Assembly (NCBI GenBank): GCA_949358305.1
Contig: OX442324.1
Coordinates: 932,001 to 992,000 of the forward strand
DNA length: 60,000 bases
Direction of reading: 5' to 3'
DNA from: Strigamia acuminata
Taxonomy: Eukaryota > Arthropoda > Chilopoda > Geophilomorpha > Linotaeniidae
Made by a program: the position numbers and the translations under genes. The first letter of the stretch is position 1; every line of letters starts with the position of its first letter. The notes beneath the pieces are model-generated. The model ran no database searches. It saw only the letters and a program-made list of their open reading frames with translations, and had not been told where the DNA came from. Shown here in pieces: positions 30,441-39,698 of this stretch.

Positions 30441-31345
30441 GGTTCCTGGATCCGGTGAAATACCTTCAGCATCAACCACATGTTCGAGGTATCGAATGGT
30501 GTGTGTCGCAAACGTACATTTGCTCAGCTTAACTTTGAGATTTGCTGTTCTAAGCTTTTGGAAAACTGCCTCCAAATCGACGAGATGCTGCTCGAAAGTC
30601 TTTGAAAACACTATCAAATCGTCAATGTACGCTATGCATACCTTTCCCAAGAGGTTTCCAAGCACTTTGTTCATCAATTTTTGAAAGGCGGCTGGGCTGT
30701 TACAAAGGCCTTGTCCTAAGACGTTGAACTCATAATGGCCTGAATTTGTCGTAAATGCAGTCTTTTCCTTGTCCGCTTCATCAATTTCTACCTGGAAATA
30801 TCCTTGGATTAGATCCATCATTGTAAAATACTTCGCACCCGCTAGTTGATCTAGGGTGTCATCGATGCGCGGTAAGGGATAAACCATTTTCTTTGTTACT
30901 GCATTTAAACGTCTCCAATCAACGCAAAATCTCCATTTGCCGTCTCTTTTCTTGATGAGCAGTACTGGAGCACTCCATGGGCTCTCGGATTCTCGTATTA
31001 CTCCCATCTCGAGTAACTTCTTTGTTTCAGCATCCTCGATTTCTTTTTCCTTAACAGATCGTCGATAAGGTTGTGGATGGATTGGAGGAGAATCTCCCGT
31101 ATCAATTCGATGTTTAATCGCTTGAGCTCTGCCTAGATCGCTATCAGATGTTGCAAACCTGTCGGAATTCTTCTCAAGCAGTTGTCGCATCAGCTCTTGT
31201 TGTGCTGACGTCATATTGTCATTTGCCATGGCCGTGCTAAAGTCAAAATGATTAGCTCTTTTTTCATCAAGCACGCCAGACTCAATTACATAAAAGGCTT
31301 TTGCAATTGCTGAGTTTTTCCCTAAATAGATTGTCTTTTTTAGTT
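30440..31345 (-). pseudogene. Gy-A pol: reverse transcriptase palm and fingers
   Basis: A Ty3/Gypsy RT with PWSAPVLLIKKRDGKWRFC, LIQGYFQVEIDEADKEKTAF, FNVLGQGLCNSPAAFQKLM and the catalytic CIAYIDDLIVFSKTF. It is very similar to Gy-C RT. It is bounded by frameshifts near 31340 (in an A-rich run, TCTTTTTTAG on plus) and near 30440 (after EGISPDPG), so the polyprotein is broken on both sides. Confidence 0.87.
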
Positions 31346-32016
31346 GGATTCGCAACTCGCAGAACTCCTTCACCTTTTCTGAATTTAGTCAATGTTTTGC
31401 AACAAATCACTCCAAATCGGTCAATTACTCCACTGAGTGGTTCTATAAATAATTCATCATCTATTTTCTTAGCAATCTTTATTGGTACAATACATTCATG
31501 TAAAGCTGGAATTGTTATAGGTTTCAAAACACGAGCTATGTAATTGAAATCAGTATAATTCTTTGACATTGGGAAAACTTCTTGTTGTTCATCTTTTGGG
31601 CCTACAAAGATCTTCTGTTGGTCATAATCGAGTTGGCACCTTGCAGATCTTAAAAAATTATCTCCTAGCAGTAAATGACGTCCAAATCCATTGACAATCA
31701 ACACTTCGATGGTATGTTGTTGTTGTCCAACATCAATGGTGATCCTGGTTTTTCCTTCTGGGATTATCAATGAGCCGTCCACAACTCTCAATCGAACTCC
31801 TGGACAGGGCTGATATTTGAGCTGCAGAGTTCTCACCAAATCTTCATTAATGATATTACGAAAACCTCCAGAATCCAAGACACCTGTAATTTCCATACCA
31901 TTTAATACTACTGGAATCTGCAAAAGTTCATCCATGGCGTTCAACTCGATGATTTCTAATTTCCACTTTTTGAATTTCTTCTTGTTTTTCTGTCTTTGTG
32001 CGTTTGGAATCCGCAA
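31337..32016 (-). pseudogene. Gy-A pol: aspartic protease
   Basis: The retropepsin region has GVLDSGGFRNIINEDLV followed by the hydrophobic-Gly block HLLLGDNFLRSARC. The first codon of the open frame is TTG and no gag precedes it, so it would have been entered from an upstream gag that is now absent. It ends in a frameshift near 31340. Confidence 0.83.
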
Positions 32017-32739
32017 TGATTAATTAATTAAGTTTGAAGACACAATCCTTTGATCTGAAGCTCCTGAAACTAATTTTTATTTATAAATATCACTATAACT
32101 CTTTAACACACAGAACACTTTTACTCTCTGAAAAACAAATCAATGATTAAACAATTCAAACAATTAAACTTCAAAAACTTTAGCATAATCTAATTTTCAC
32201 GGTCATTTTACAAAATTTTTCAAAAACCATTAATAACAAATATTCAAGAAAACTTTTTATGAAAAACACTTTACAAAAATATTCTGAAAAGCAATCAATA
32301 TTCATTAATTAATTCAAGCAATATATTTCACTAATATACACCTTATCAACAAATAATTTACAAAAATTTCCTGAAATTCAAAAATTGTTCATTAGTAAAT
32401 CCAAACAATATTGTTTTTCTATGCAAATTCATCCAAAGTATTCAAAATCTTATTCCTATTTTATTATTTTTCTATTTTGCCAATTATCAGTTAATTAACT
32501 CCATCAACTTCATTAGCAATGACTCACTTCTATCATTCTTATCACTTTTGACAATGACTCATTCATATTCAAATTAGTTTGGGTATTTTCAAAATTTTAT
32601 ATGATTTTAAAACATTTTTCAATCTAAATTCACCAATTTTTCTCTAATTTTTAGTGAATTTTCAACTATTTTAGCTCTAATTTCAAGGTTTTTATTCTAA
32701 TTTATATGTGGTATAGAGAAAGACCGCACCTCCACCATT
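32017..32739 (-). other. Gy-A leader and primer site; gag missing
   Basis: Only 720 bp of very AT-rich DNA lie between the protease and the 5' LTR, too little for a Gag of about 440 residues like that of Gy-C, and no Gag-like frame is seen. The primer site (minus strand TGGTGGAGGTGCGG, 32723-32737) is of the tRNA-Ala type, two bases from the LTR. The gag was deleted or has been replaced. Confidence 0.75.
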
Positions 32740-33315
32740 TGTTACGTGGTTATTTGGGCTTTAATCACTTTTCACGCAACATGTATTTTGCCTAGTGATA
32801 GGAGGATGAGTGAGTGTTTGCTAAAAATGAAGTCAAGTTTTATTTTAGTTTCTAATGAGTTTTATTTACCGGACAGACAAAGTGTCTGTTCGATTCTTAA
32901 TCAATTTACAAATTGGTTTTAAACTATTATAAATGGTCTCAATTATTATCATGTTAACAATGTCAAATAGGTTGGATGGATTAGCATTCACATTTTAATT
33001 ATCACAAAAGAATTCCAAACAATGAATAACACTTTTCAATTCAATAATCAAATCAAGCAAACAAAAGAATAAATTTGTCAGCCATACTCAGTATCGAGCG
33101 ACATCAGAAGAAGAGAGCTCTGTCGGAAAGCGGGTGGTTTTATAGCAAATCTGCCATAACCCCCATTTACTAATTGATCGGTCCAATCACATGGCGATGA
33201 CGGTTTCCAATCGTCAACGCCATCTGTGGCCAAAATTTAGCAACGTTTAATGTTAATAATGCTTAATCGAGCGCTACGGATCGCCTGTCAATCAGGACGG
33301 TCCGTACGTGTGACA
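32740..33315 (-). repeat. Gy-A 5' LTR
   Basis: 576 bp; plus-strand termini TGTTACGTGG...CGTGTGACA. It is placed by the primer site at its left edge. The partner LTR lies outside the window, so the right border (33315) rests on the terminal ACA and similarity to other family ends. The minus strand has GCCACAGATGGCGTTGA at 33214-33230. Confidence 0.72.
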
Positions 33316-33621
33316 GTATCCTTGGCGCCCTACACTCGAGTCCGAGCAAGCGTCATTGTATTCTGTGGTAAGGCTGAGCCCTGCGCCACCTGACATTCCC
33401 GCGACCCCAGGTGGTCACAAAGGACGTCAGGGGGAGACTTATCACAGGTTATCAGGCAATTGTAGCATTGCCTCCCAATTTTGGTATTTCCGCCTCGAAC
33501 CTCAAGTGTAGTGCTTCGTTTACGTGCTCCGAACGTTAAGTGTGCATCGTGTGGAAATTTTTTTTGTGCCATTCTCTGAGCCTTTGTGTTTTTCGTGTCG
33601 TGTTTTATTCTCCAAACTACG
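33316..33621 (+). other. Leader upstream of Copia-1 gag
   Basis: About 300 bp, GC-richer than the neighbouring LTR, without a recognisable LTR or initiator-tRNA primer site. Gy-A probably inserted into the Copia-1 leader, leaving the rest of that element left of the window. This is inference. Confidence 0.4.
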
Positions 33622-34524
33622 ATGCAGAAAGTGACCAATTCATCGAGTGGTTTAATTCTCGTCCTAGGAGTCGGGAATTACGAGCAGTGGCAAAGGGCAA
33701 TGCGAATGCTACTCAAATCCGAAGGCCTTTGGAGGCATGTCACCGAAGAAAAAGAAGCGGAACACCTCGCTACTTTAACGGACAAGGAAAAAGACAGATT
33801 TATGACAAAGAAAGATAAGGCACTTGGCCACATTTACATTCACGTGAGTGAGGCTAAACGTTTGGTTCTTGACACATGCAATACGCCAAAAGAGGCGTGG
33901 GATACCCTCTCTAAAATATACGCGCCAAGCTCCAGGGCCTGTCAAGCGGCCATGCGCTGGGAGTTTCTGAGTTTGCACCTTGAGCCCAACGAAGATATGC
34001 CCGATTTTATTGCCCGCGTGGACCGTTATGTACGGCAGTTAAGAGACGTTCAGGAAACAGTTACGGACGTGCACCACGCATACCAGTATTTGAAGTGTTT
34101 GCCGCCCGAATACGCACAGGCCACATTCGCAATTTACCATTGGCCAGATACAGAATTTACGCCAACTAAAGTTGCTGAGCAATTAGTGTCCGAACACTTA
34201 CGTCTGAAATCGATTGGGTTACTCGGGACAACTTCATCGACGGCTCACGCTTCTACAAAAGGTCAATTCCATCAACGTAACAAATCTGGTCCTTGTGATT
34301 TATCGACCATTAAATGCTTTAATTGCGAACAATTTGGATATTATGGAAACAAATGTCCGCGTCCACCACGTCAGAACCAGGGTCAACCAACGGTTTCACT
34401 CCATCGTACGTCCCGCAGTAAGAGTCGGAGGCGAAACAAGAACGCTGCCACGAACGCTGCCACGAAATCGAATGTTAACCGAGTGAAAGTTCGCATCCAC
34501 ATCGAGAAGGGACATTTTTCGTGA
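33622..34524 (+). CDS. Copia-1 Gag with a damaged zinc knuckle
   Basis: The ATG at 33622 gives about 300 residues. It is a Copia-type Gag (UBN2-like): NYEQWQRAMRMLLKSEGLW near the start, LGHIYIHVSEAKRLVLD, EAWDTLSKIYAPSSRACQAA, LEPNEDMPDFIARVDRYVRQL and YLKCLPPEYAQATFAI. The C-terminal knuckle reads CFNCEQFGYYGNKC, a C-x2-C-x4-Y-x4-C in which the His ligand is Tyr. No protease or integrase follows; after the stop come about 450 bp and then a Copia pol on the other strand. Confidence 0.82.
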   Translation: MQKVTNSSSGLILVLGVGNYEQWQRAMRMLLKSEGLWRHVTEEKEAEHLATLTDKEKDRFMTKKDKALGHIYIHVSEAKRLVLDTCNTPKEAWDTLSKIYAPSSRACQAAMRWEFLSLHLEPNEDMPDFIARVDRYVRQLRDVQETVTDVHHAYQYLKCLPPEYAQATFAIYHWPDTEFTPTKVAEQLVSEHLRLKSIGLLGTTSSTAHASTKGQFHQRNKSGPCDLSTIKCFNCEQFGYYGNKCPRPPRQNQGQPTVSLHRTSRSKSRRRNKNAATNAATKSNVNRVKVRIHIEKGHFS

Positions 34525-34971
34525 GTGTGCCGCAGATTGTTTGTGGTGTTGTGGAAGACTTCTGTTAATTCTAAATACTGGAAAGATGTCCTGCTGTCCT
34601 GTCCTGTGTGTGTTTTAGCAATAAAACCTCCAAAGTTGTAAAAATCAAATAGAAGTTGTTTAATCCTTCTTGAACAACATAAAATACATAACATCCTACT
34701 TGGATGAAAAACCAAAAGCAAGTGAATGCTTAGAAACTAAACATCAAACATGTGATGTCATCAGTATGACATCACCGACCATTGGAAACTTACAAATGCA
34801 AATATAAACAGTGTGCATACATAAAACATAAAGTTTCACATTTCCAATTCAATAAATGAATACAATCACAATTATAACATATAATTCGGTTAATAAACTA
34901 TTAATAACATTATCTATTCGAGTCACAATGTCATCAGTTTAATCAACACGTCATTGCTCACGATGCGCGCA
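34525..34971. other. Junction between Copia-1 gag and Copia-2 pol
   Basis: AT-rich, no coding frame. A perfect inverted repeat GTGATGTCAT-CAGT-ATGACATCAC lies at 34752-34775. TGTTGTGGAAG (34550) and CTTGAACAACA (about 34670-34680) could be the ends of a short Copia LTR, but no second copy or polypurine tract supports this. Confidence 0.35.
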
Positions 34972-35440
34972 TCAACGCGCGTCTGTTACGCGCGCACTCG
35001 CACGTTTCACATCACTAGTGTATATGCACTCACATTCGCGCATCGGCGCGCGTTTGATTTGGAAAACATTCTTTCGAAACCAATCACTCACAAAATGATA
35101 TCCGATTCTAATGTGCCTTGTTCGCACATTTTCGACTTCGTTTTCTGTAAAACGAGTCGCGGAAGAGGAATCAACATAAACAATGGGTGTGTCGGGTTCT
35201 TCACAAATGTCACTTCTAATGCATAATTCATGCAACCAATATAATTCTTTGACACAAGATACCATCGCTACATATTCCGCTTCCATCGAACCCAGCACCA
35301 CCATATTCTGCTTCTTACATCCCCAGCTCAGAGGGGCCCCACCAATGAATACCATAAATCCCCCAAAACTCTTCGAGGATTCCCTATCGTTCGCCCATGC
35401 CGCGTCCGAATATGACCAAATGTCGAAAGATCTAAACAAT
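34972..35440 (-). pseudogene. Copia-2 RNase H
   Basis: The minus strand encodes IWSYSDAAWANDRESSKSFG, LSWGCKKQNMVVLGSMEAEY, LYWLHELCIRSD and the HIRIGYHFVSDW block, the C-terminal RNase H of Copia Pol with its catalytic Asp and Glu residues. It ends at a stop at 34972. The frame differs from the RT above, and the link region 35441-35513 can only be read by changing frame. Confidence 0.83.
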
Positions 35441-35513
35441 AATGCATTGTATTAACCGTATACTGCAAAATCTGTAATAACAATTTAATATGCCTCGGTC
35501 CATGGGCATTGTT

Positions 35514-36134
35514 CTACTGAGACATGAGTATAGTGGGAAACAGAATATCAGGGCGCGTTCTAGTAGCTACAAACAACAGACTACCAATTAAAGATCTGTA
35601 AAGAAAGATTTCATCAAGAACTTCAGTTTTCTTAACTACATCAATATCAGTCCCGACTGGAATAGGACACTTCACTAAATTATTCTTTACAATTCCGTAA
35701 GCTTTGGCTAACTTCTCAATATAAGTTCTCTGATGCAATAAAATCTTCCCTTCGTCACGTTCGAAATTTACACCTAACAATACATTAACTCGACCAAGAT
35801 CAACAATCTCAAAACAAGTTTGAAGTTGTTTTACAATTTCACCTTTGATCTGGTCATTTCGTGTAAACAAAATCAAATCGTCCACATAGACTAGTAAAAT
35901 GGCATCGTAATTATAACGGTATACACAATTGAAACCCGGTATTTTAACAAAACCAATCGAATTCAAAGACTCATCAAGTTTGTTGTACCACATTCTGCCG
36001 CTTTGGTGCAGACCGTACAACGCTTTATGCAGAAGCCACACAGTATCTTCACTTGATGTCTTCCATCCTAATGGAATGTTCATATAAACTTTATAGTCCA
36101 GGGTCCCGTAAAGATACGCACATTTTACGTTCAT
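35514..36134 (-). pseudogene. Copia-2 reverse transcriptase palm
   Basis: Begins MNVKCAYLYGTLDYKVYM, then KALYGLHQSGRMWYNKLDE and the catalytic ILLVYVDDLILFTRND, followed by DLGRVNVLLGVNFERDEGKI and LIGSLLFVATRTRPDI. All are standard Copia RT blocks. It stops prematurely at 35514 before the RNase H region and is preceded by a frameshift at about 36135-36200. Confidence 0.87.
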
Positions 36135-36151
36135 GTGCGTATCATTCCACT

Positions 36152-37645
36152 TCAGGAGTACCGTACCTCAAGTAGGCAGAAGAACAGACGAATTAACACA
36201 TAATTAACGACTGGTGAGAACACTTCATCGTAGTCGATCCCATGCGTCTGTCTAAAGCCTTGCGCAGCAAGGCGCGCGCGATAACGTGCGTAAATCCCCT
36301 CCGCGTTGCGTTTCACTTTGAAGATCCATTTCGATCCTAGTATGGTGGTATCCTTCGGTTGTGGAACTTCTTCAAATACTTCTAGCTTCTCAAACGTTTG
36401 GAATTCTTCATCAATGGCGCCTTGCCATTCCGACTTCTGCTCCGAAACCATAGCTTCCTTGAAATTCTTTGGTTCTGTGACAACACAATTCGCCCTGACT
36501 CTCGGGTGTTTACCCACGCAAACACTCGTCGTTGCTTTCGGAGTTACTGGCTTCGGCTGCTTAAAATCGAAACAATTCGGATCAAATTCAATTTCTTCGG
36601 ATTCGCAATAACGTTTGACATCCGGCAGGCTTCGGAGTTTTGTCCCATCAGGTGGATAATAATAAATGTCACTCCGTCCCGGCATTGTTCCTCCAGTTCT
36701 TATAACTTCTTCACGTCTCCATTCCGCATATGGATCTGCCGGATCAATGTGGACTAGAGGCAATGCTGGTACTTGCACCAGTTGCTTCCTAATGACTGGT
36801 GGAGAAACTGGTGGTGTATGGGTTGGTGTGCTCGTTGCACTGTTCGGCGGACTCTGGGTATCCGGCTGTTCTTCCTCATCTTCGGTTGAAGGGGATGCGA
36901 AAACTTCAGGCGTTTCCGCGCGTTCTGGCGCATTCCACATGCGCGTTTCATCGATCGAGACGTGTTTTGATTCGACGACTCTATTCTGTGCCGGATCCCA
37001 GATGCGGTAGCCTCTTGTCTTCAATGCGTATCCCACAATGGCACCGGGCCACGCTCGGTTGTCCAATTTTCCTCGGTATCGCTGTGGAATGTGGACAAAT
37101 GCCATTGCCCCTGGGATGCGTAAATGGCGTACGGCTAACGCGCGTTTGTTCCAAAGTACGTATGGGACTTTGTCCTTGATGGCTCTATGAGGTGATCTAT
37201 TCTTCAAATGAATGTATGCCATGGCCAACTCGGCCCATAAATTCTTCGGTAGTTGTGACTCGACTAGCATGGATCGAACACTTTCGAAAATGGATCGGTT
37301 GAGCCGTTCGGAAACGCCGTTCATTTCTGGGCTGTAAACGTTGGTCCTCTGAAATTCAATGCCTTCTTTTCTTAAATAATCTTCAAATTGTCGGCTAGCG
37401 AACTCCATTCCGTTGTCGGTCCAAACGCATTTTATTTTCCGATTCCGTTTTCGCTCCATGCTTCGCTGCCAATTGCAGAATGTCTTGAAAACGTCACCCT
37501 TCCTCGGTAATGGGTACAACCATGCATATCGAGAATAGTCATCGATAATAGTCAATAAATAATTCGAACCTCCTAATGAAGTTTGCGCGGGTGATGGACT
37601 CCAAACGTTCATGTGCACGAGCTGTAATGGCTCCTTTGATGTGAC
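36152..37645 (-). pseudogene. Copia-2 integrase and RT N-terminus
   Basis: The integrase core has catalytic Asp in LLTIIDDYSRYAWLYPL, Asp in KCVWTDNGMEFASRQ and Glu in NGVSERLNRSIF. A Copia-type C-terminal region follows (GYALKTRGYRIWDP), then a Pro/Thr/Glu-rich linker and the RT start at EWQGAIDEEFQTFEK, ILGSKWIFKVKRNAEG, YRARLAAQGFRQTHGIDYDE. It runs out of frame after SPVVNYVLIRLFF. The frame is open upstream of the first Met to 37645, where Copia-3 begins. Confidence 0.88.
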
Positions 37646-38174
37646 TGTTGGGAAATGGTTTCCTAGGTGATCGCCTATAACGGATTTACTTGTGGCGCGT
37701 GTTTCAGATTTAGCGCGCTAGAAACGATGTTTGATCTGCGGTTCAGTGCTTCTACATACTGGCCTTTGAGTTTACACGTGCACGATGATATCCAGTATGT
37801 TTAGCGTGTCGTTGTGTCAAAGTAGACCATCGTTGGCGGTATATTGCGTTGCGTACGGTAGCGGTCCGTTATTGTATCGAGCATCTGCGGTTTAGCGATA
37901 CTGGCCCAAATACTGCGCCTTATTTGTCCCTGTGGGATTTGTCCTTTAGTTATTGTATAACTTATGCTTTGGAATCCTAAGGGATTCGTTCTGTAACCCA
38001 CATGGGATTTGTTCTCTCTGGTGGAGATTCGTTCTGTACTTTTTATGAGTGAAGACACTCTAGCTGTCAACTGCTAATAAAGTGGCAGCCATCTTTTATG
38101 GTTTGTTTTGCCAAAGTGCAAATCATGTCTCCTGCTTTTGTCAACACTCACCCAACTGCGATTGGAACTCAACA
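37646..38174 (+). repeat. Copia-3 5' LTR
   Basis: 529 bp with termini TGTTGGGAAATGG...GGAACTCAACA. The right border is fixed by the primer site that follows. The left border is where Copia-2 integrase similarity stops. It contains GCTAATAAAGTGG (38071), a polyadenylation-type signal. No second copy is in the window. Confidence 0.75.
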
Positions 38175-38175
38175 T

Positions 38176-38191
38176 TGGTAGCAGAGGGTGG
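38176..38191 (+). other. Copia-3 primer-binding site, tRNA-iMet
   Basis: TGGTAGCAGAGGGTGG, one base after the LTR, is complementary to the 3' end of initiator tRNA-Met (CCATCCTCTGCTACCA) with one mismatch. Confidence 0.85.
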
Positions 38192-39437
38192 TTTGTCCAG
38201 TTGTGGTGAGTGTTTGCAACGTTTGAGAAACGTTTGCAAAGTTTTCCGACCATTTTTCGAAGCGCGGAGTTCACCGCACGATCCGGCGGACACGTAGCAG
38301 CGACGCGCTGCCGAAACGAACGGTTTCCTCGTCCCTGCCAAGCAGAGAAGCTTCGCGGATCGTCTACGCACTCGCGACGAGCGAGATTGCGGTTTCGAGA
38401 CGGATTTCGGCGGAGAATTTGACGGGCATCGCCGCGGACGAAGCGACGACGTGTCGGGCACGGAATCGAAGCGAGAATCGTTTGAAATTGGTTGGAATCG
38501 GGCGGAACCAGCGTGGAATAGTTCCCACAGGCCGTAAGAACAATTGTCGTTATTTTGAACATTTATTTGGCGGAATTATAAGCCTTTATTTTCGAGAATC
38601 GTGCCACGGTATTTTTCATGATGATGTCACCATCCAACATGGCGGCGCCCATGAAAATCAGAGTTTAGCAGCGGAGCGGAGCTGCGACGGACGGGAAACG
38701 TTCTCCGACGGTGAAAGAAACATCGTGGGATCGTTTTACATCGTTTGGCAACGACGACGATCGTTTTCGGCAGATTTTGGATCGCGAATTGACGTCGCGA
38801 CGACGATTTTCGACGGCGAATTCACGTTTGACAAACGTGACCGACGGAGAAGCCGTGTTTTCGCACAAGGAGTGCGTACACGCACATTTCAACAGTGAAG
38901 AGCCACAGTTTGAACCCCGGCGTTCTCTGTGAAGGCGCGGACGTGCGCATTGCAATTTTTCCCATGTTGACACGGATGCGTGCACGTGGAAGACACGACA
39001 GCGCCCTTTCCGTGTTCAATCAGCGCTGGAGCATCAGTTCGGCAGTGAAGACAACACGGAAGTCATCTTCACATCGCTAATTATTGTATACGGGGTCGAA
39101 ATAAGCTTGTTATTAGATTTAAGGTTTTGTGTCGGGTCACTTAGTATATTCAGTACTCTTCGGGCGGTCGCCCACGTACAGTCTTATTCCGGTCTGGGCT
39201 TGTCCGTGGTACAAGGTAGCCGTCCCGCGCCACCAGGTTGGCGGTCAGAAGCTATCAGGGCGACCAGACTTGGGTATCAATCTCTCTTATAGAGATTTCC
39301 TCGGGTAGTACTGCATTTTCTCCTTCTCTTTTGGGGGAAAAGTGTTTATTGTTTGTGCTAAGTAATTGTGTTTAGTGCTACGGTGTTTTTGTGTTTGGAA
39401 ACACAATTTGTGAAGTGTTTTCGATTTGCAAAGTGCA
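38192..39437 (+). other. Copia-3 long GC-rich leader
   Basis: About 1.25 kb between primer site and gag ATG, rich in CG and CGACGA words (38280-38900), unlike the AT-rich surroundings. CCAACATGGCGGCGCC at about 38635-38650 fits a YY1-type site. Open frames here (for example 38419-38898) show no similarity I recognise and are probably composition effects. The length is unusual for a Copia leader. Confidence 0.5.
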
Positions 39438-39698
39438 ATGGCGTCCGATTGGAAAGATAACACGGCAAAACTGTTTGGGCATGACATTAAGCGCCTGGAC
39501 GGCACAAATTACGACACATGGAAAGAATATATGGAACTGATATTAGAACAAGCTGGAGTTTGGGGCCACGTGACAGGCACTGAGACAGTACCTTCTCCCG
39601 GGTCGCCTGCGAAGGAAATCCGTGATTTCAACGCAAGAGAGTCAAGGGCGAGGTCCACGATCTGCTTGGGCTGTAATGAACCACAGCTATTAGTGGCT
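39438..39698 (+). pseudogene. Copia-3 Gag N-terminus, cut by LTR-F
   Basis: The ATG at 39438 starts MASDWKDNTAKLFGHDIKRL, then GTNYDTWKEYMELILEQAGVW and IRDFNARESRARSTICLG, the N-terminal helices of a Copia Gag. After codon 87 the LTR starts (TGTGACGG at 39699). The open frame continues about 50 codons into the LTR, which is not Gag. Confidence 0.85.

Larger units (their letters stand above)
1..33315 (-). mobile_element. Gy-A: outer Ty3/Gypsy element, split into three pieces
   Basis: Three minus-strand blocks belong to one Ty3/Gypsy element: 29567-33315 (5' LTR, leader, protease, RT, RNase H), 15052-15297 (integrase zinc-binding region) and 1-365 (integrase core). They become collinear when Gy-B (366-15047) and Gy-C (15298-29562) are removed at their 4-bp target duplications. 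The 3' end and 3' LTR lie left of the window, so the second target duplication cannot be checked. It is the oldest member of the left nest, as two other LTR elements sit in it. No gag is present between the primer site and the protease, and pol has at least two frameshifts. Confidence 0.85.
34972..37645 (-). mobile_element. Copia-2: decayed minus-strand Copia pol
   Basis: Three minus-strand frames in the Copia order integrase, RT, RNase H (from 37645 down to 34972) with a frameshift between each. The N-terminal side of integrase is cut at 37645/37646 by the LTR of Copia-3, so protease, gag and 5' LTR would lie right of the window. Copia order (integrase before RT) separates it from all the Gypsy elements here. 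Confidence 0.85.
37646..39698 (+). mobile_element. Copia-3: plus-strand Copia element, 5' part only
   Basis: 5' LTR (37646-38174), initiator-Met primer site, a 1.26-kb leader and the first 87 codons of gag, cut at 39698 by LTR-F. It is inserted in the integrase of Copia-2; GTGAC (37641-37645) would be the left half of a 5-bp duplication. The remainder should lie beyond the right edge of the window. Confidence 0.8.

Noticed and set aside
34550-34680. Short Copia LTR
   Set aside because: TGTTGTGG...GAACAACA ends are suggestive, but there is no second copy, polypurine tract or primer site to confirm it.
38419-38898. 159-residue open frame in the Copia-3 leader
   Set aside because: GC-rich composition lengthens open frames in all six frames here; there is no similarity I recognise and no support from context.
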